From the NCBI RefSeq assembly GCF_037975245.1, contig NC_092574.1, forward strand, positions 21,043,713 to 21,107,712: 64,000 nt of DNA, written 5' to 3'. The number at the start of each line of letters is the position of its first letter. Within the stretch, counting starts at the first letter, position 1. Below are positions 53,276-64,000 of this stretch, in pieces. A program made the position numbers and the translations under genes. Origin of the DNA: Apostichopus japonicus. Its lineage: Eukaryota; Echinodermata; Holothuroidea; Aspidochirotida; Stichopodidae. A model generated the notes under the pieces. That model did not search any database. It saw only the letters and a program-made list of their open reading frames with translations, and was not told the origin of the DNA.

Positions 53276-53276
<1 letters not shown>
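51362..53276. other. Non-coding stretch, nothing recognised
   Basis: AT-rich. A C-rich patch near 52247-52290 is the only compositional feature. Confidence 0.5.

Positions 53277-53310
<34 letters not shown>
53277..53310. repeat. (TA)n tail of the tRNA-hammerhead element
   Basis: About 16 TA units on the 3' side of the minus-strand composite element. Confidence 0.93.
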
Positions 53311-53313
<3 letters not shown>

Positions 53314-53470
53314 ATTCAGTAAAGAATAACACACCAGAAAAATTCCACTTCACGACCGGTTTCGTCCTTTTGGGACTCATCAGGCGAAGGTAGGAATCGA
53401 ACCACGGATCTTCGTGTCACGAACCTAAGCCCGTACCACTCGACCACAGTGATTCTACTGATGTGTTATA
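53311..53470 (-). mobile_element. Composite short retroelement: tRNA-like head joined to a hammerhead ribozyme
   Basis: Reading the minus strand, the head has an A-box-like GTGGTCGAGTGG and a 7-nt anticodon-like loop between TTC and GAA. It ends in a perfect B box GGTTCGATTCC (about 53392-53402). Six nucleotides after the T-arm region the hammerhead begins (53348-53389). About 37 nt follow (GGAATTTTTCTGGTG, then TTATTCTTTACTGAATTAC) and then the (TA)n tract. No coding capacity. The layout implies Pol III transcription through the internal promoter and self-cleavage within the transcript. Only one copy is in the window, so the element's true ends are inferred. Confidence 0.78.
53348..53389 (-). 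ncRNA. Type I hammerhead ribozyme, minimal, probable dimer-acting form
   Basis: Minus strand, 42 nt. Helix I: CTTCGC pairs with GTGAAG (six pairs, one G-U). Core box CTGATGA is at 53377-53383. Helix II: GTCC/GGAC with loop CAAAA. Core box GAAA is at 53360-53363. Helix III: ACC directly followed by GGT with no loop base. The cleavage-site base is C (minus strand of 53354), preceded by U, so the site is GUC. Every conserved core residue is present. The loopless palindrome ACCGGU cannot fold as a hairpin, but two RNAs could pair there, as known for small hammerheads linked to Penelope-like elements. Cleavage is predicted, not shown. Confidence 0.85.
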
Positions 53471-53619
53471 GCGTATAAATTGGCTTTGAATAACTGTCAT
53501 TAAGGGTGTATTACCCAAGTATTAAGATTGTACAGAGTGCGCCCCTGGCGCTTTGAATCTGACAATCTTTACACAAATTTACACAGAATAACCACTCTTT
53601 ATAGGCAAGCCAATCATTC

Positions 53620-53622
<3 letters not shown>

Positions 53623-53700
<78 letters not shown>
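53623..53700. repeat. (TA)n microsatellite
   Basis: About 39 TA units, on the 3' side of the minus-strand hammerhead-like fold at 53755-53813. Confidence 0.95.
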
Positions 53701-53704
<4 letters not shown>

Positions 53705-53754
53705 AGAGAAAACCAGAGAAATAAGATATGACTCATAATTGACAAATAAGAAGT

Positions 53755-53813
53755 AAGTTTTAGAAAATATATTGGAATTTTCGGTCCACCTGGGACCTTC
53801 GTCAGCAATACTT
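53755..53813 (-). ncRNA. Second hammerhead-like ribozyme fold
   Basis: Minus strand, 59 nt. Helix I: AAGTATTG against TAAAACTT gives seven of eight pairs (one G-U, one A-A mismatch). Core CTGACGA is at 53799-53805. Helix II GGTCC/GGACC is perfect with loop CAGGT. Core GAAA comes next. Helix III AAAAT/ATTTT has an 8-nt loop. The cleavage-site base is C after U. The one departure is an extra A between CTGACGA and helix II, which would weaken or abolish activity in a standard hammerhead. Helix III is long enough to work as a monomer, unlike the neighbour at 53348. Confidence 0.6.
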
Positions 53814-53843
53814 GGCAGTCGAATGAAATATATATATATATAT

Positions 53844-53912
53844 ATATCACACGTATAAGTATAATCAGTAGAAGCAGAAAGTGCTCAATACCGTAGTAGA
53901 GCAATAATATCA
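53844..53912 (-). repeat. 69-bp dispersed repeat, copy 2
   Basis: Matches 45131-45199 with two differences. On the minus strand it runs straight into a (TA)n tract (53828-53847), consistent with an element 3' end. Confidence 0.9.
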
Positions 53913-56900
53913 ATAATATCATAATATATGGTTCAGCTGATCATTGCTGCCTTATAATAACTCAGTTATTGGTCTCGTTCTTTTCATTTAGTCCTCTTTG
54001 GCGTTCTGTATATTACCCTTCAGTGTATGACTATATTGATAATACGAATATACTATCTATGTATTACACATCATAGAAAACAACTCCAGTCAGTTTAGTT
54101 TTGTAGATTCACTTTTTTGGGCGATTTACTCTAAAAGCATCGGGGACTCATATAATGACAGTGACTGGATCATCAAGACTATATACAATGACCGCGAGGT
54201 GGTCAGCTCCCCCCGAAGTGACCAGAGAAGATCAACAGGAAACATAGGCAATAATAAAGCAAGATTAAAATGTATACATGGATCCAATTAATCTCTGCGT
54301 GCCTGAGGCAATCGCATAATGTCAAAGTAATATCATTTTCTTAACTGGGCGGAAGATTTACGAAGTAGTGTCAATGCTATTTAATGGCTCTTTAATCTTC
54401 CTTGAAAACGTGTAAAAAGCCTTTCGAATCTAATAAACCACAAATCATTCATATAGATTATGATGTTGTTCAACCGTAATGTCTTATCCAAGGTCGTTTC
54501 GGTCGAAATTTCTAATTAAGATTAATCTGCGCTACCATCCTTCCCTGAAGTAAAGAGCGACTAAGAACAGATTTAAAAAAAAAATTGTGGTTGGTCTTAG
54601 CAACATGTCTAGTGTAAACTTCGAGTGCTCATCGCTCATGTTTAAGATGATACGATGATATAAAAGCTGCGGTCAGAATTGCAACCTTTTTTTCGTTTAG
54701 TAATATATAAGAATTGAACGCCACGGGAAGGATAAGATGTCAGCGTAGACTTTTCTATTAAAATTATTTTGGATCACCCGTCGGACCAAGAAGAGGAGCA
54801 GCTTATGTTCATTTAATAATATTTTGTTGGTGTCAGAGGTTGTCAGCCTCATTCATAACCATTTCATTTAGGTGTTTACATACTAGCTTGTGTTATTATA
54901 AGTAGATATATACCATGCTTGTGTTATTATAAGTTGAGACACGTTATGAAACTGATTAAATGCCGTTCGTTTCTAAACAATCGTTGAAAGAAATTGTTAA
55001 AAGATGAAAATTAATATTTTTTACTTTGAGAGGTTTTAAATCCAAAATTAAAATTTTCAGTGTACAGTTGGAGGTACATATAGTGAGAAGCAAAATAATG
55101 GCATAGTTGCATATTTTATGAAAGTATGATGAAATAACCAAGCTAGTAAATATGAGTTTCACGATTCTTTTTTATGATTATTATACGGGGGGGGGGGTTG
55201 TCTGTAAGTTTATTTCGTGTTTTTTGGTCTTTACTAGAATCCAGTTTTAAACATGTAGTGCATGTCTTCGCAAGGAGTTTTGGGGGTTGCATTTTCCAAA
55301 CACGTGGAAAATCTTCTGCCCTATTCATCAGATATAATAAGTATTTGATGTAACAGCATTGCTATCATTCTTTTATCGATATGCACCATGATTAAGAATT
55401 TTGTTAAAAAGATAACAGCACAAAACCCTCTGATATTAACAATAACGTCACCAAAAATTAACGTCTCGATTTATGTTCTATAATCTTTTTTTTTATCTGC
55501 AAAAATCTCCGTAAAAAAATAGAAAAATATTCCCGTTTGTCATTACCATCGTTTTGTATACAGCCTGATTCTCAAAACTGAGCAAAACCCGTGATTTCTT
55601 CCTTTTTATGAAGCAAAACTAAGAAGAAAACAGAAAAAAACAATGATAACTGTTCCGTCCATTGATAACTTGTTCAAATCTTATTGAGATCAATATACAA
55701 AACCTTGAAGGACATCAAAAATTACGTGCCGGTTAAAACCAGACTGTAATCTTCCAACATCGTTTTTTTTTAAACAATGTACTGACATGATTTTACCCGT
55801 TTTATGGCCAAAAACAATTGAAAAAAAAAGAACTTGAATTGAAATTTTTTGGAAACGTTTTCAAGCGTCAAGAGTTATCAAAATTGGTCAAGAGGTCTAT
55901 GAAGCTCATTGAGCCATGTCTAGATGTCCCCTCGAAAGGTTTAAGGTATATGCATTGTTAAAAGAAAGAAGTGGGTATTGTTCTCAATATTCATGTCAAG
56001 AAGTGTCATGAAATGGCACTTTTTATCTTCATATAAGCGAAGACGGGGATATTGAATTATGTCCTTCATAATGGAGCTAATTGTCGTATTAATGTAGAAT
56101 TGGGAGAATCCACTACACAAAGGGGCTTTCTAAAAGGAGGTCGAGGGTGGGGGGGGGCGAAGGTAATCCTCTCTAGATTTTGCTTTGTTATCCTGTTATA
56201 ACAGGCTTAACCCAGTGAGGAACTTGTTGAACATTGCTAATCAATTGGTTAACATCCAATTTCAATATCATGGTCTTTGCAATAATACTTAAATAAATAT
56301 GTGGGACAAATTTTCTATTATGTATACCTGTTTTGATAAATAACCAACAAACTTTCTCCATCCATTTTCTACGAGGTCCAGGAAGAAAGGTTGGTTGTAG
56401 CAAAAAGCGGGATCAAAGGCTTACTAGACTGAGCAATGTACATAGCCTAGTAAGGTGTTCAACGCAATGGCCTTAGGGTCCGTATATCCGATTCAATTTC
56501 AAAATTCCGCATGAGGCGATCTTTCTTTTCGCCCCTGTGACCCCCTACTGAGACCCCCTCAAATATTGTATCTGGCAACGACTGAACGAGTAACGTCATC
56601 ACAGCCCATGAACTATTAAAGTGGGTACATGCATGTTGTTCTTATATTTTTATTTTTTCTTCCTTTTTTTTGGGGGGGGGAAGGGGGGTTATAATGAGCA
56701 ACTCTTTTATCAGAAAACATGGAAAAACAACTATAGAAGTATTTTCTTAAAAAAAGCTTATCTCTCTCATACATACGTACGTAACTTAAAAAGGTTATAT
56801 CTCTCATCCATATACGTATATATAATTGGTCGCAGCTCTAGTAAACGGAGCCAAGCAAACTCACAATCATCACAAGTTTCTAAAGATCCTTCTCTTGTAT

Positions 56901-59900
56901 TTGTTTTTGTTTTCTGTTTACTATACTTTATTTTTTTTTTTTGGGGGGGGGGGCGTTATCGCATAAGGTGATAGATGTTGTGCTATAGACAAGCTTTAGA
57001 CGTATACGGTATGTAAAAGAGGATCACGTTTGCCAAACCAGGTTTTGTCAAGAAGCAGACTATGAACTCAAGGCCAACGTGGTTTGCAGTTGCGGTAATT
57101 CAATAACGTCTTGATTAGCATTCGTGTGGCCAGATATTTAATTAAAAAAAGTGACATGCAGGCCCTATAGTAGAAACAACCCATCACATTTATGCGAATC
57201 AGAATTCGCTGATATTTTGTTATGAACGATTACTATTTGCACAGCTAAATTCACATGTTTATCTTAAAATTTCATTACAAAGACCGTTCTACATCGCAGA
57301 TGATAATGTACCCCCAGCGTTGCCCAACCCACTCCGACCCCCTCAAGTACCAGACCGTTGCTACCATGCATTTCAATGCACCGTATACTGGCATGAAACT
57401 CTGCAAGACTCAATTGATGAAGTACATCCCCATTATAGACTAAAACGATGAAAAAAAAACATCGTATATACAAAGTTTATCATCAAATATTACTTTCCTA
57501 TTTTGATATTTCCCAAAAATATATTGATCAAATAATTGACTTGACAATGTTTATACTTTCGAGTGACGTAAATGTTCATGCGATTGTAAATTGTAAAAAG
57601 GAAATCTAACATTGTTTACATTATTCACATTTTTATCGGGCTTGGCTGATATAAATTTTTAAATATACCCACTTAATTATATTGACTCCATATTTGAGGT
57701 AAAATATGACATTTCTATCACTGTGGAATTACCCTGCTCTGTGTATCGTCTGAAGTATATAGGACTAGTCTATATAGCGTTAAATTTAATAACTTGTAAG
57801 AAATAACAATTTCAGACTCTTTCTTATTTCAACCATCCTTCTGCTATTGAAAAAAAAATAGTTATGAACGTATAAGGAGTTTGTTTTAACCTGTATAAAA
57901 CAAGAAAGAATATAAATGTCAACACAGTTTTCCATAACAAAAAAAAACCCTTAAACAACGTTTTGATACGTACCTAGGATAAAAATTCAAATACTTCAGC
58001 TGGCCAAGACGAAATACGATCTCTGTTACAATCTTCCAGAATAAACCAGATGTTTGCTTCACAAAACAAAACCTGGTAGTCACTAGGGTGGGGGTGGGGT
58101 GTGAACCGCACAATAGTAGATTGCTGCAAACAGCTTTCTGGAAGTTACCCAAATCCGTGCGAAAACGTAAAAGTCCACTTTTGATAGAAATGACAGTGGG
58201 AATTCGTCCGACTACTTCCAAATAACGATGCGATGAATATAAAGTAACGTATTGTTTAACGAACTGGCTTGGATTGAATATAGAGCTCGTATGACCCAGC
58301 GACCAAGTTAAGCTCGGTTTTATAACAAATTTCGTTCAAGGTGGGGGCGTGCTATTCCTTTACGAAAGCAATGTATGTTCGTTAGGTTTGTCAGTACAAG
58401 GATAAGAATGGCAGTGAGTGTCAAAAACTGTGTACAATCATTGGCGTATACGTACGTACACATGCAGTTAGTGTATTCATTATTTAGACATCCAGACGGC
58501 CTGTAAATGATTACCTATATAAGATGCGCTCTGATTGGTTGGAAATGATAGTTTGTGTTTTTCTGTCTGTTAAATAAAGAATGCTCTCTATCTCTCTGTG
58601 CATTTTGCAACGATTGCTACCTGCGACACAAAATAGCTTTTTTGTGTTGTTGGATAGACTTCACAGCACGAATTGTTCACGCTTGAAAGGTTAATGTTTA
58701 CAATGACTATATAGATTTAACACCTTCACAACTGATATAGTATAAATCAGCCAGTTCGGACGTTTTTTTTGTGTGCCAGATCTGGATATTGTGTGGTGCT
58801 AATACCACTCAATACTGTACTCGCATATCCTGCTTTCAAGCACTCTTGCTGACAGTATTAACAGTTCCTAACATTTATCTGATAGGAACAGAACAGTCAA
58901 TGCAAGTGCTATAAAACGGAATGTGAAAGCACATAATAGCCTATTCGCAATCATGTCCCAACTGGGTGCTGAGTCACCTGACCTAATTTGCATAAACGAT
59001 CTAAGGCTTACTAAAAAGCAATTGAAAAATAAACAAATTAATTATGAGGTGATCTTTTTTGGTTGGGGTGCGGGGTGAGCTGGTATAGGGGAGAGGACGC
59101 ACTTATTCGTCATGCTGGTCGTTGATGGTAACATTTTAGCCATAAACTGGTACCAGTTTTTGCCAATAGAACTTGCCTCGTCATCGAACAGAAAAGGTCA
59201 GATACAGTTTGATTGAGTTACACTTTTGTCATATATTACTTTCTTCTATCTTTGACATATAGTCAATCGTAACGACAAAAACCGCAAAAAGTCAACGATA
59301 CGATCATTTCTGCCGGGCATGCGCAGTGGCGTCGAGAGCCAGATCAGGTCCCTGGAACAAGTATGTCACCGGGCCCCCTTTTTGAAGGCTTCGTTTTTTC
59401 TAAACCATTGTATTGAAAATGATATTACATTCTACTTCCCCGGGCTTTCTAACTGACTCCGAACCCCGGAGTTTTATCACAGGACCTCCCCTGGTAGTCC
59501 TGGTCATACGAGACGCTACTTACCACTCCATGCGCCTGAAGTCAATGTTCCCATGATTGTTATATAAACATGAAATGTAAAGTATATTAGGAAGACGTTA
59601 TAGCTTGCAATTATACAAATCTCAAGTAACTGAAATTTCAGTAAATGTGTATTTCTACCCTCACCAAAGTTCCAAACATTCGTTGGTAATCATTTCTTAA
59701 GGACCAGTAGATTAAGTTCTCTTACGATGTTAAAAACTCTCTCTTCTAACTGTCAAAGTTTGAAGTGATGCAAGTATTTCTTGTTTCAGTTATTTCTACC
59801 CCTTTTCATATACATCTCTCGTACATAGTTTACTTGTTTGTGTGCTTCTTTAGAGCTACTCGATATATCTGAACAATTTCAATGCACTTGCTTCAGTTAC

Positions 59901-60845
59901 CATGAAAATGTATTATTCTACTAGTAAGTCGTGTAGCCTACCATTCAAACTATTAGGGGTTTCTAAGCCTATCGTTATTTCTTACTACAAGTCAGTTCAA
60001 GCTCCCTGTAAACCTATGCTGATTTTATAATGTGAAGATTACATAAAGATCTTCTGAAAACCTGAACGTGTCATCAAACGAAATCGATCCAAAAGCAATC
60101 ACAGTTCTTGCAAGAAAAGAAAAACGTGAACCCTAAGGCTACTTCTCCGAATTTTGGGGTGACTTAAATTAAACACTTTGACTATATTGTTACATATAAC
60201 TCACAATCACCGCGATTTGAAACTAAAATTTCGTGTTCACTTAAATTTGTTTGACCATTGTTTCGTATCCATAGTAACCAATTATGAGTTTTGATCTCTT
60301 GCAAAACGGGAACGTTTCTGAAAATATTGATGTATAAGTGTATGGTACATTGCATCAACGGATGAGAAAAATTCAATTTTGTTTTAATTAACAGGTCGTG
60401 CCACTTATAGGTGCTATCATTTTTCTACAGTAATAAATTCATTTTTCTTTGTGTCTTCTGTTTTGGGAGGGGGGTTGCTTTTGGTAAATAAATCGTGACC
60501 TATTTTTCTGCCTCCAGTTTACAAAACCAGGAGCAGTTTTTTGCCATTAGCTGAACTGAGGGTGGTCTATTCCTATATTTGCCTATAGCTAATCTGGTGC
60601 ATATGCGTTAAATCGACCATATATGAATGTGAAATAACTGCATGTATCTAAAGATATGATATTTCCGATCCCTATATGTGCTCATCTTTTCTATTATATA
60701 GATGAGTAGTGATTATTTCATACGATCTAGTAAAATGGCTTAATTATGATGTTTGTTGGGCCAGTGAGGAGAGGGGCAGGCGCCGGGGGGGGGTGAGGAA
60801 CGACAACGACGAAAAACTAAAGGAAGGTCCAACAAAGCAGAAAGA
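53913..60845. other. Long non-coding stretch
   Basis: No gene recognised in about 7 kb. Contains a small duplication of GCTTGTGTTATTATAAGT (54889-54934), a G-run at 55187-55196, two T-G junctions (56664-56680, 56931-56953) and a GC-richer patch at 59310-59480. The minus-strand frame 57919-58221 is unrecognised. Confidence 0.5.
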
Positions 60846-60988
60846 TAGATGGATGGACGGACGGACGGACGGACGGACGGACGGACGGACGGGCGGGCGG
60901 ACGGACGGGCGGGCGGGCGGATGGACGAACGTATGGATGGATGGATGGATGGATGGATGGATGGATGGATGGATGGATGGATGGATGG
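60846..60988. repeat. Tetranucleotide microsatellite GGAC/GGGC/GGAT
   Basis: GGAC units pass into GGGC-interrupted units and then about 13 GGAT units. Three overlapping frames (plus and minus) rich in DGWM/TDGR or SIHP/SVRP are artefacts. Confidence 0.95.
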
Positions 60989-63900
60989 ACGGATGCTAGC
61001 TATAGCACGACTACTCACTACAGAACTTACTACAAGTCTACCATTCCATTTCAAACCTACTAAGAAAACATACCGATCTTGTTTAAGTGTATCGATCCCT
61101 TAACAGGGTTATGTTCGCCTGTTTAACACAATGGACAGCTGGTGGGGAGGAAGATGGCGGAAGGTTAACAAGCACACACATTATCACCTGCTACTAATTA
61201 GGACTTGACCATGGAAAAAAAGCCCCGTTTCTTCTCTTTTGTTAAGTCGATGTTTTTAGATGGAGGATCGCCTCAGTAATATCTCACACAACTGCATCCT
61301 GTTCCCTCTCCAAAATCAATAATCCATTTGGATTATATTCTAATCTGTGGTAATGCCAGCAACGTGTGACAAGATTGCTTTATTAGACCTGACGTGAAAT
61401 GACAAACAAATCGTAGAATTTCCGTACACATAGTCAATTTTCAGATTGATACCGGTGAAATACAGTTTATTCTTAAAGGAACATGATGAGTGTGATACAG
61501 ACGATATATTGCTTGGTCTGAAGCATGTTGAGTTGATATTGGCTACGGGTGATCCAGGAATTTAGAAAGGAAATGTGTATGTCCCGGAGGTCATAGAAAC
61601 CGACTTCCATGTATAAAGTGGTCATGTGCGGAGGGGTTCTGCTGTGCCCCCCCCCCACAGAAAAAATAATTAAAACACATGTAATGAAATTGTGCATTCC
61701 GAGGAATGTTTTCGGTTTTAAATTAGGTCTTTAATTAGATATGCGTACAAGGATGTGCTAATAACTATATTGATCCTTTTTTGTGTAGTTGCAAAGGGAG
61801 TATACGCTCACTCTATATCCTCTGATTTATTTACTCTTTTTTTTTGGGGGGGGGGTGTACAATTCCATATTAATATTCCACACCAATGTAATTCATTACA
61901 TTTAACTATGTACATGTAACTGTCAAATCATTAACAGCAAAAGTCGAACATTTTGAAAAAAATTCACATTTTCTAGTTTAATCACATTGGTGACGAGATA
62001 TTGAGAATTGACTCAAATGCACTGATTAATCACTTTAATAATAAGTGTTAAGGATCTAAGTTTAGTTTGTTCAAGTACATCTGATTTCAATATTTATTCG
62101 GTAGGTTTGGTTAACTCGTTGAACGCACCTTTTATGTGACCATAAATACCGATCCAAAATTGGCAAGATATGCTATACGTTGATTCAGAATATTTCACAA
62201 CATTACGAACCATATACATCATGAATATTGCTCTGGTAGTTTGCAGGATATTAATAGTTGCATGTGCAGGGTTGATATCCTAGTCAGATTTTTTTTTTTT
62301 ACAATACTGTCCAAAAGAAGTCATACTAGCCAAATCAATGGGTTTCGTCTCAAAAAGTTCCTTAACTTCGTTACAGTACGTTTTTCATCTCATGGTGTTA
62401 ATTGCGTCTTCGGGGCTTTAAAACAAAATCAATAATGAATTGAATTAACAACAAACTTGAAAACAGTAAATAAATGATAATCATGTATGTGCCAATCACA
62501 ACAAAAAGTGAAAAATTTTAAAAAAATCATTGTTTTTTTCTTTACTAAAGCAAACCGTTACTTTCACTCCTGTTCTCTCTCTATGCTATATGCAACACGT
62601 CAGTCTTCTTGCAAAATACAAATTTGAATCAGGTTATTAGACTACGTTAGAAAAAAAAATGAAAAAAACCTACATATTACAATAGAGATGTAAGCAAAAA
62701 AATGAATAAGATTCCCCTGCAGGCTACCTAGATTCATAATAATGTCGTATTTTATGTTCTTTTACATTGGCGGAATGACACATTTGCCTTCATTTGCCTT
62801 CGTCACGCAATTACGTCACAGTATATATCGCAAAGGCCAATCAACTTCGTGTCCTATATATCGCAAAACTAGAAATGTTGTCAGAGCAGAAACCTACAGA
62901 CGAAATATATCTGACGCAAAGGCCGTCTGGAGAATTGCCGGTTTCAGATTAAGAAACCGAGAGTCCCTAGCTAATTTTATATTTAAAAATTCCCATCATT
63001 CCCTTCGAGCAGAATTATACTGGAACTTAGTCAAACAAACGAAACATTATTAAATTTGACGCAGTATCATTCATCGCTGCCCAGAAGCAAAACGGAATGA
63101 AGAAAAAACAAACTATCTTCCAAGAAATTAGTTCAAGTTACCGTGTATATATGATATTCAAATTTTGGGTCATATAAATAGTGTAGCAAAACTAGGACGC
63201 GTAACAAAGTAGGGGGAGCAATAGAGGTTGTAAGATATTTGTCCAGAAACATACTGTATGGTAGCAGGTTAACATTATATGTACATTCTCTCCCCCTCCT
63301 CCGCTATAACACTGATTTAAGTTTGTGTGAAATGACACGTGGGATTAATCAATAAAAGTGACAACACTTTTTGGACAAGGCTGCAACCCCACACAAACAA
63401 TAACAAGAGGACCAGGCAATCAAATGATAAAGTTTTCGTTTCATATTCGTTAAAATCGTCAAATTTTCGACATTTTCGATGAAATGTTACAATGGCAGGA
63501 TAGAAAGTGGAAATTTTCAATAAAACGACAAAACTTTCACAGTTTACGTGAAATTGTTTTCATCATAAGAAGTTCACAATTTTTGCTTCAAGGCGGGGAA
63601 ATACAAAGTCGATATTTCAAGATGGAAATTCCAAGCTTCCAATAAAATATAATTTCAAAATTTCAACATAAAAAGTTTGCAATTTCTTGTAAGAAAAACC
63701 ACACCACCACCACCATAATCATTTCCACTCTGAGAATCATATCGGCGCGATGTAATCGAGTCGAGTATGTGATCAAATAACTAATCTATATTTGTGGGAT
63801 TTTTAATGAAAAAATCTTGAATGTCAAAAAAGCTCAAGTCATGACTTAATGTAAGGTCAGTGACCTGTCAAGAATGTGAACATGATCGCTGATTGAGAGA

Positions 63901-64000
63901 GATTTACTGTCACGTGGAAGACACGTGAATCCTCACCAATGATCTTACAACATTGATGATAACATCAGCCTCCCTCTTAGATGCGTTGCCAGATAACAAA
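60989..64000. other. Non-coding stretch, nothing recognised
   Basis: AT-rich. Holds a C-run at about 61649-61657 and the T9G10 junction at 61837-61855. An ATG-initiated frame at 62742-63053 (103 codons) includes two copies of TATATATCGCAAA-type sequence and matches no family known to me. Confidence 0.45.

Noticed and set aside
60709-61103. Asp/Gly/Trp/Met-rich and Ser/Ile/His/Pro-rich frames
   Set aside because: Generated by the GGAC/GGAT microsatellite in three overlapping frames.
62742-63053. ATG-initiated 103-codon frame
   Set aside because: Basic and protein-like in part, but no recognisable domain, no homologue known to me and no splice or promoter context.

Overview
The window is eukaryotic nuclear DNA, most likely from a marine invertebrate. 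It is AT-rich and almost entirely non-coding. It holds one intact intronless receptor gene, tRNA-derived short retroelements, decayed non-LTR retrotransposons, many (TA)n microsatellites and an unusual number of poly(C)/poly(G) tracts. An echinoderm, perhaps a sea cucumber, fits the general look, but that is inference and no lineage marker was verified. No bacterial-type operon, rRNA or CRISPR array is present.

Coding content: the one convincing gene is a rhodopsin-family peptide-type GPCR on the minus strand (34267-35370, 367 aa). A possible terminal exon of an unrecognised gene lies on the minus strand at 17094-17356. Two non-LTR retrotransposon relics are recognisable: a plus-strand reverse transcriptase fragment (about 1396-2330) and a minus-strand endonuclease-plus-RT relic (about 7860-8720). 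Most other open frames come from simple repeats.

Mobile and repeat content: one tRNA-derived SINE family occurs at 5575-5852 and 51115-51361. A second occurs at 26968-27152 and 49632-49819 on the minus strand. A class-II-tRNA-like sequence lies at 9010-9102. Tandem arrays include a 9-bp minisatellite (7543-7720), a 68-bp array (10251-10530), a ~52-bp array (20499-20748), a ~950-bp satellite with 23-24 bp monomers and a ~310-bp higher-order period (24205-25155), and a GGAC/GATG microsatellite (60846-60988). A fold-back MITE-like element is at 46354-46519.

Most interesting region: 53277-53912. On the minus strand, 53311-53470 reads as a tRNA-like head joined directly to a complete small hammerhead ribozyme fold (53348-53389), then a short tail running into (TA)n. 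Its helix III is the palindrome ACCGGU, too short to close as a hairpin, which is the architecture expected of hammerheads that act as dimers. About 370 bp away a second hammerhead-like fold (53755-53813, same strand) also runs into a long (TA)n tract. Weaker hammerhead-like cores appear at 9587-9618, 36657-36699 and 45265-45304, the last two inside long inverted repeats. Together these suggest a population of small ribozyme-bearing retroelements with TA-repeat tails that may seed many of the microsatellites here.
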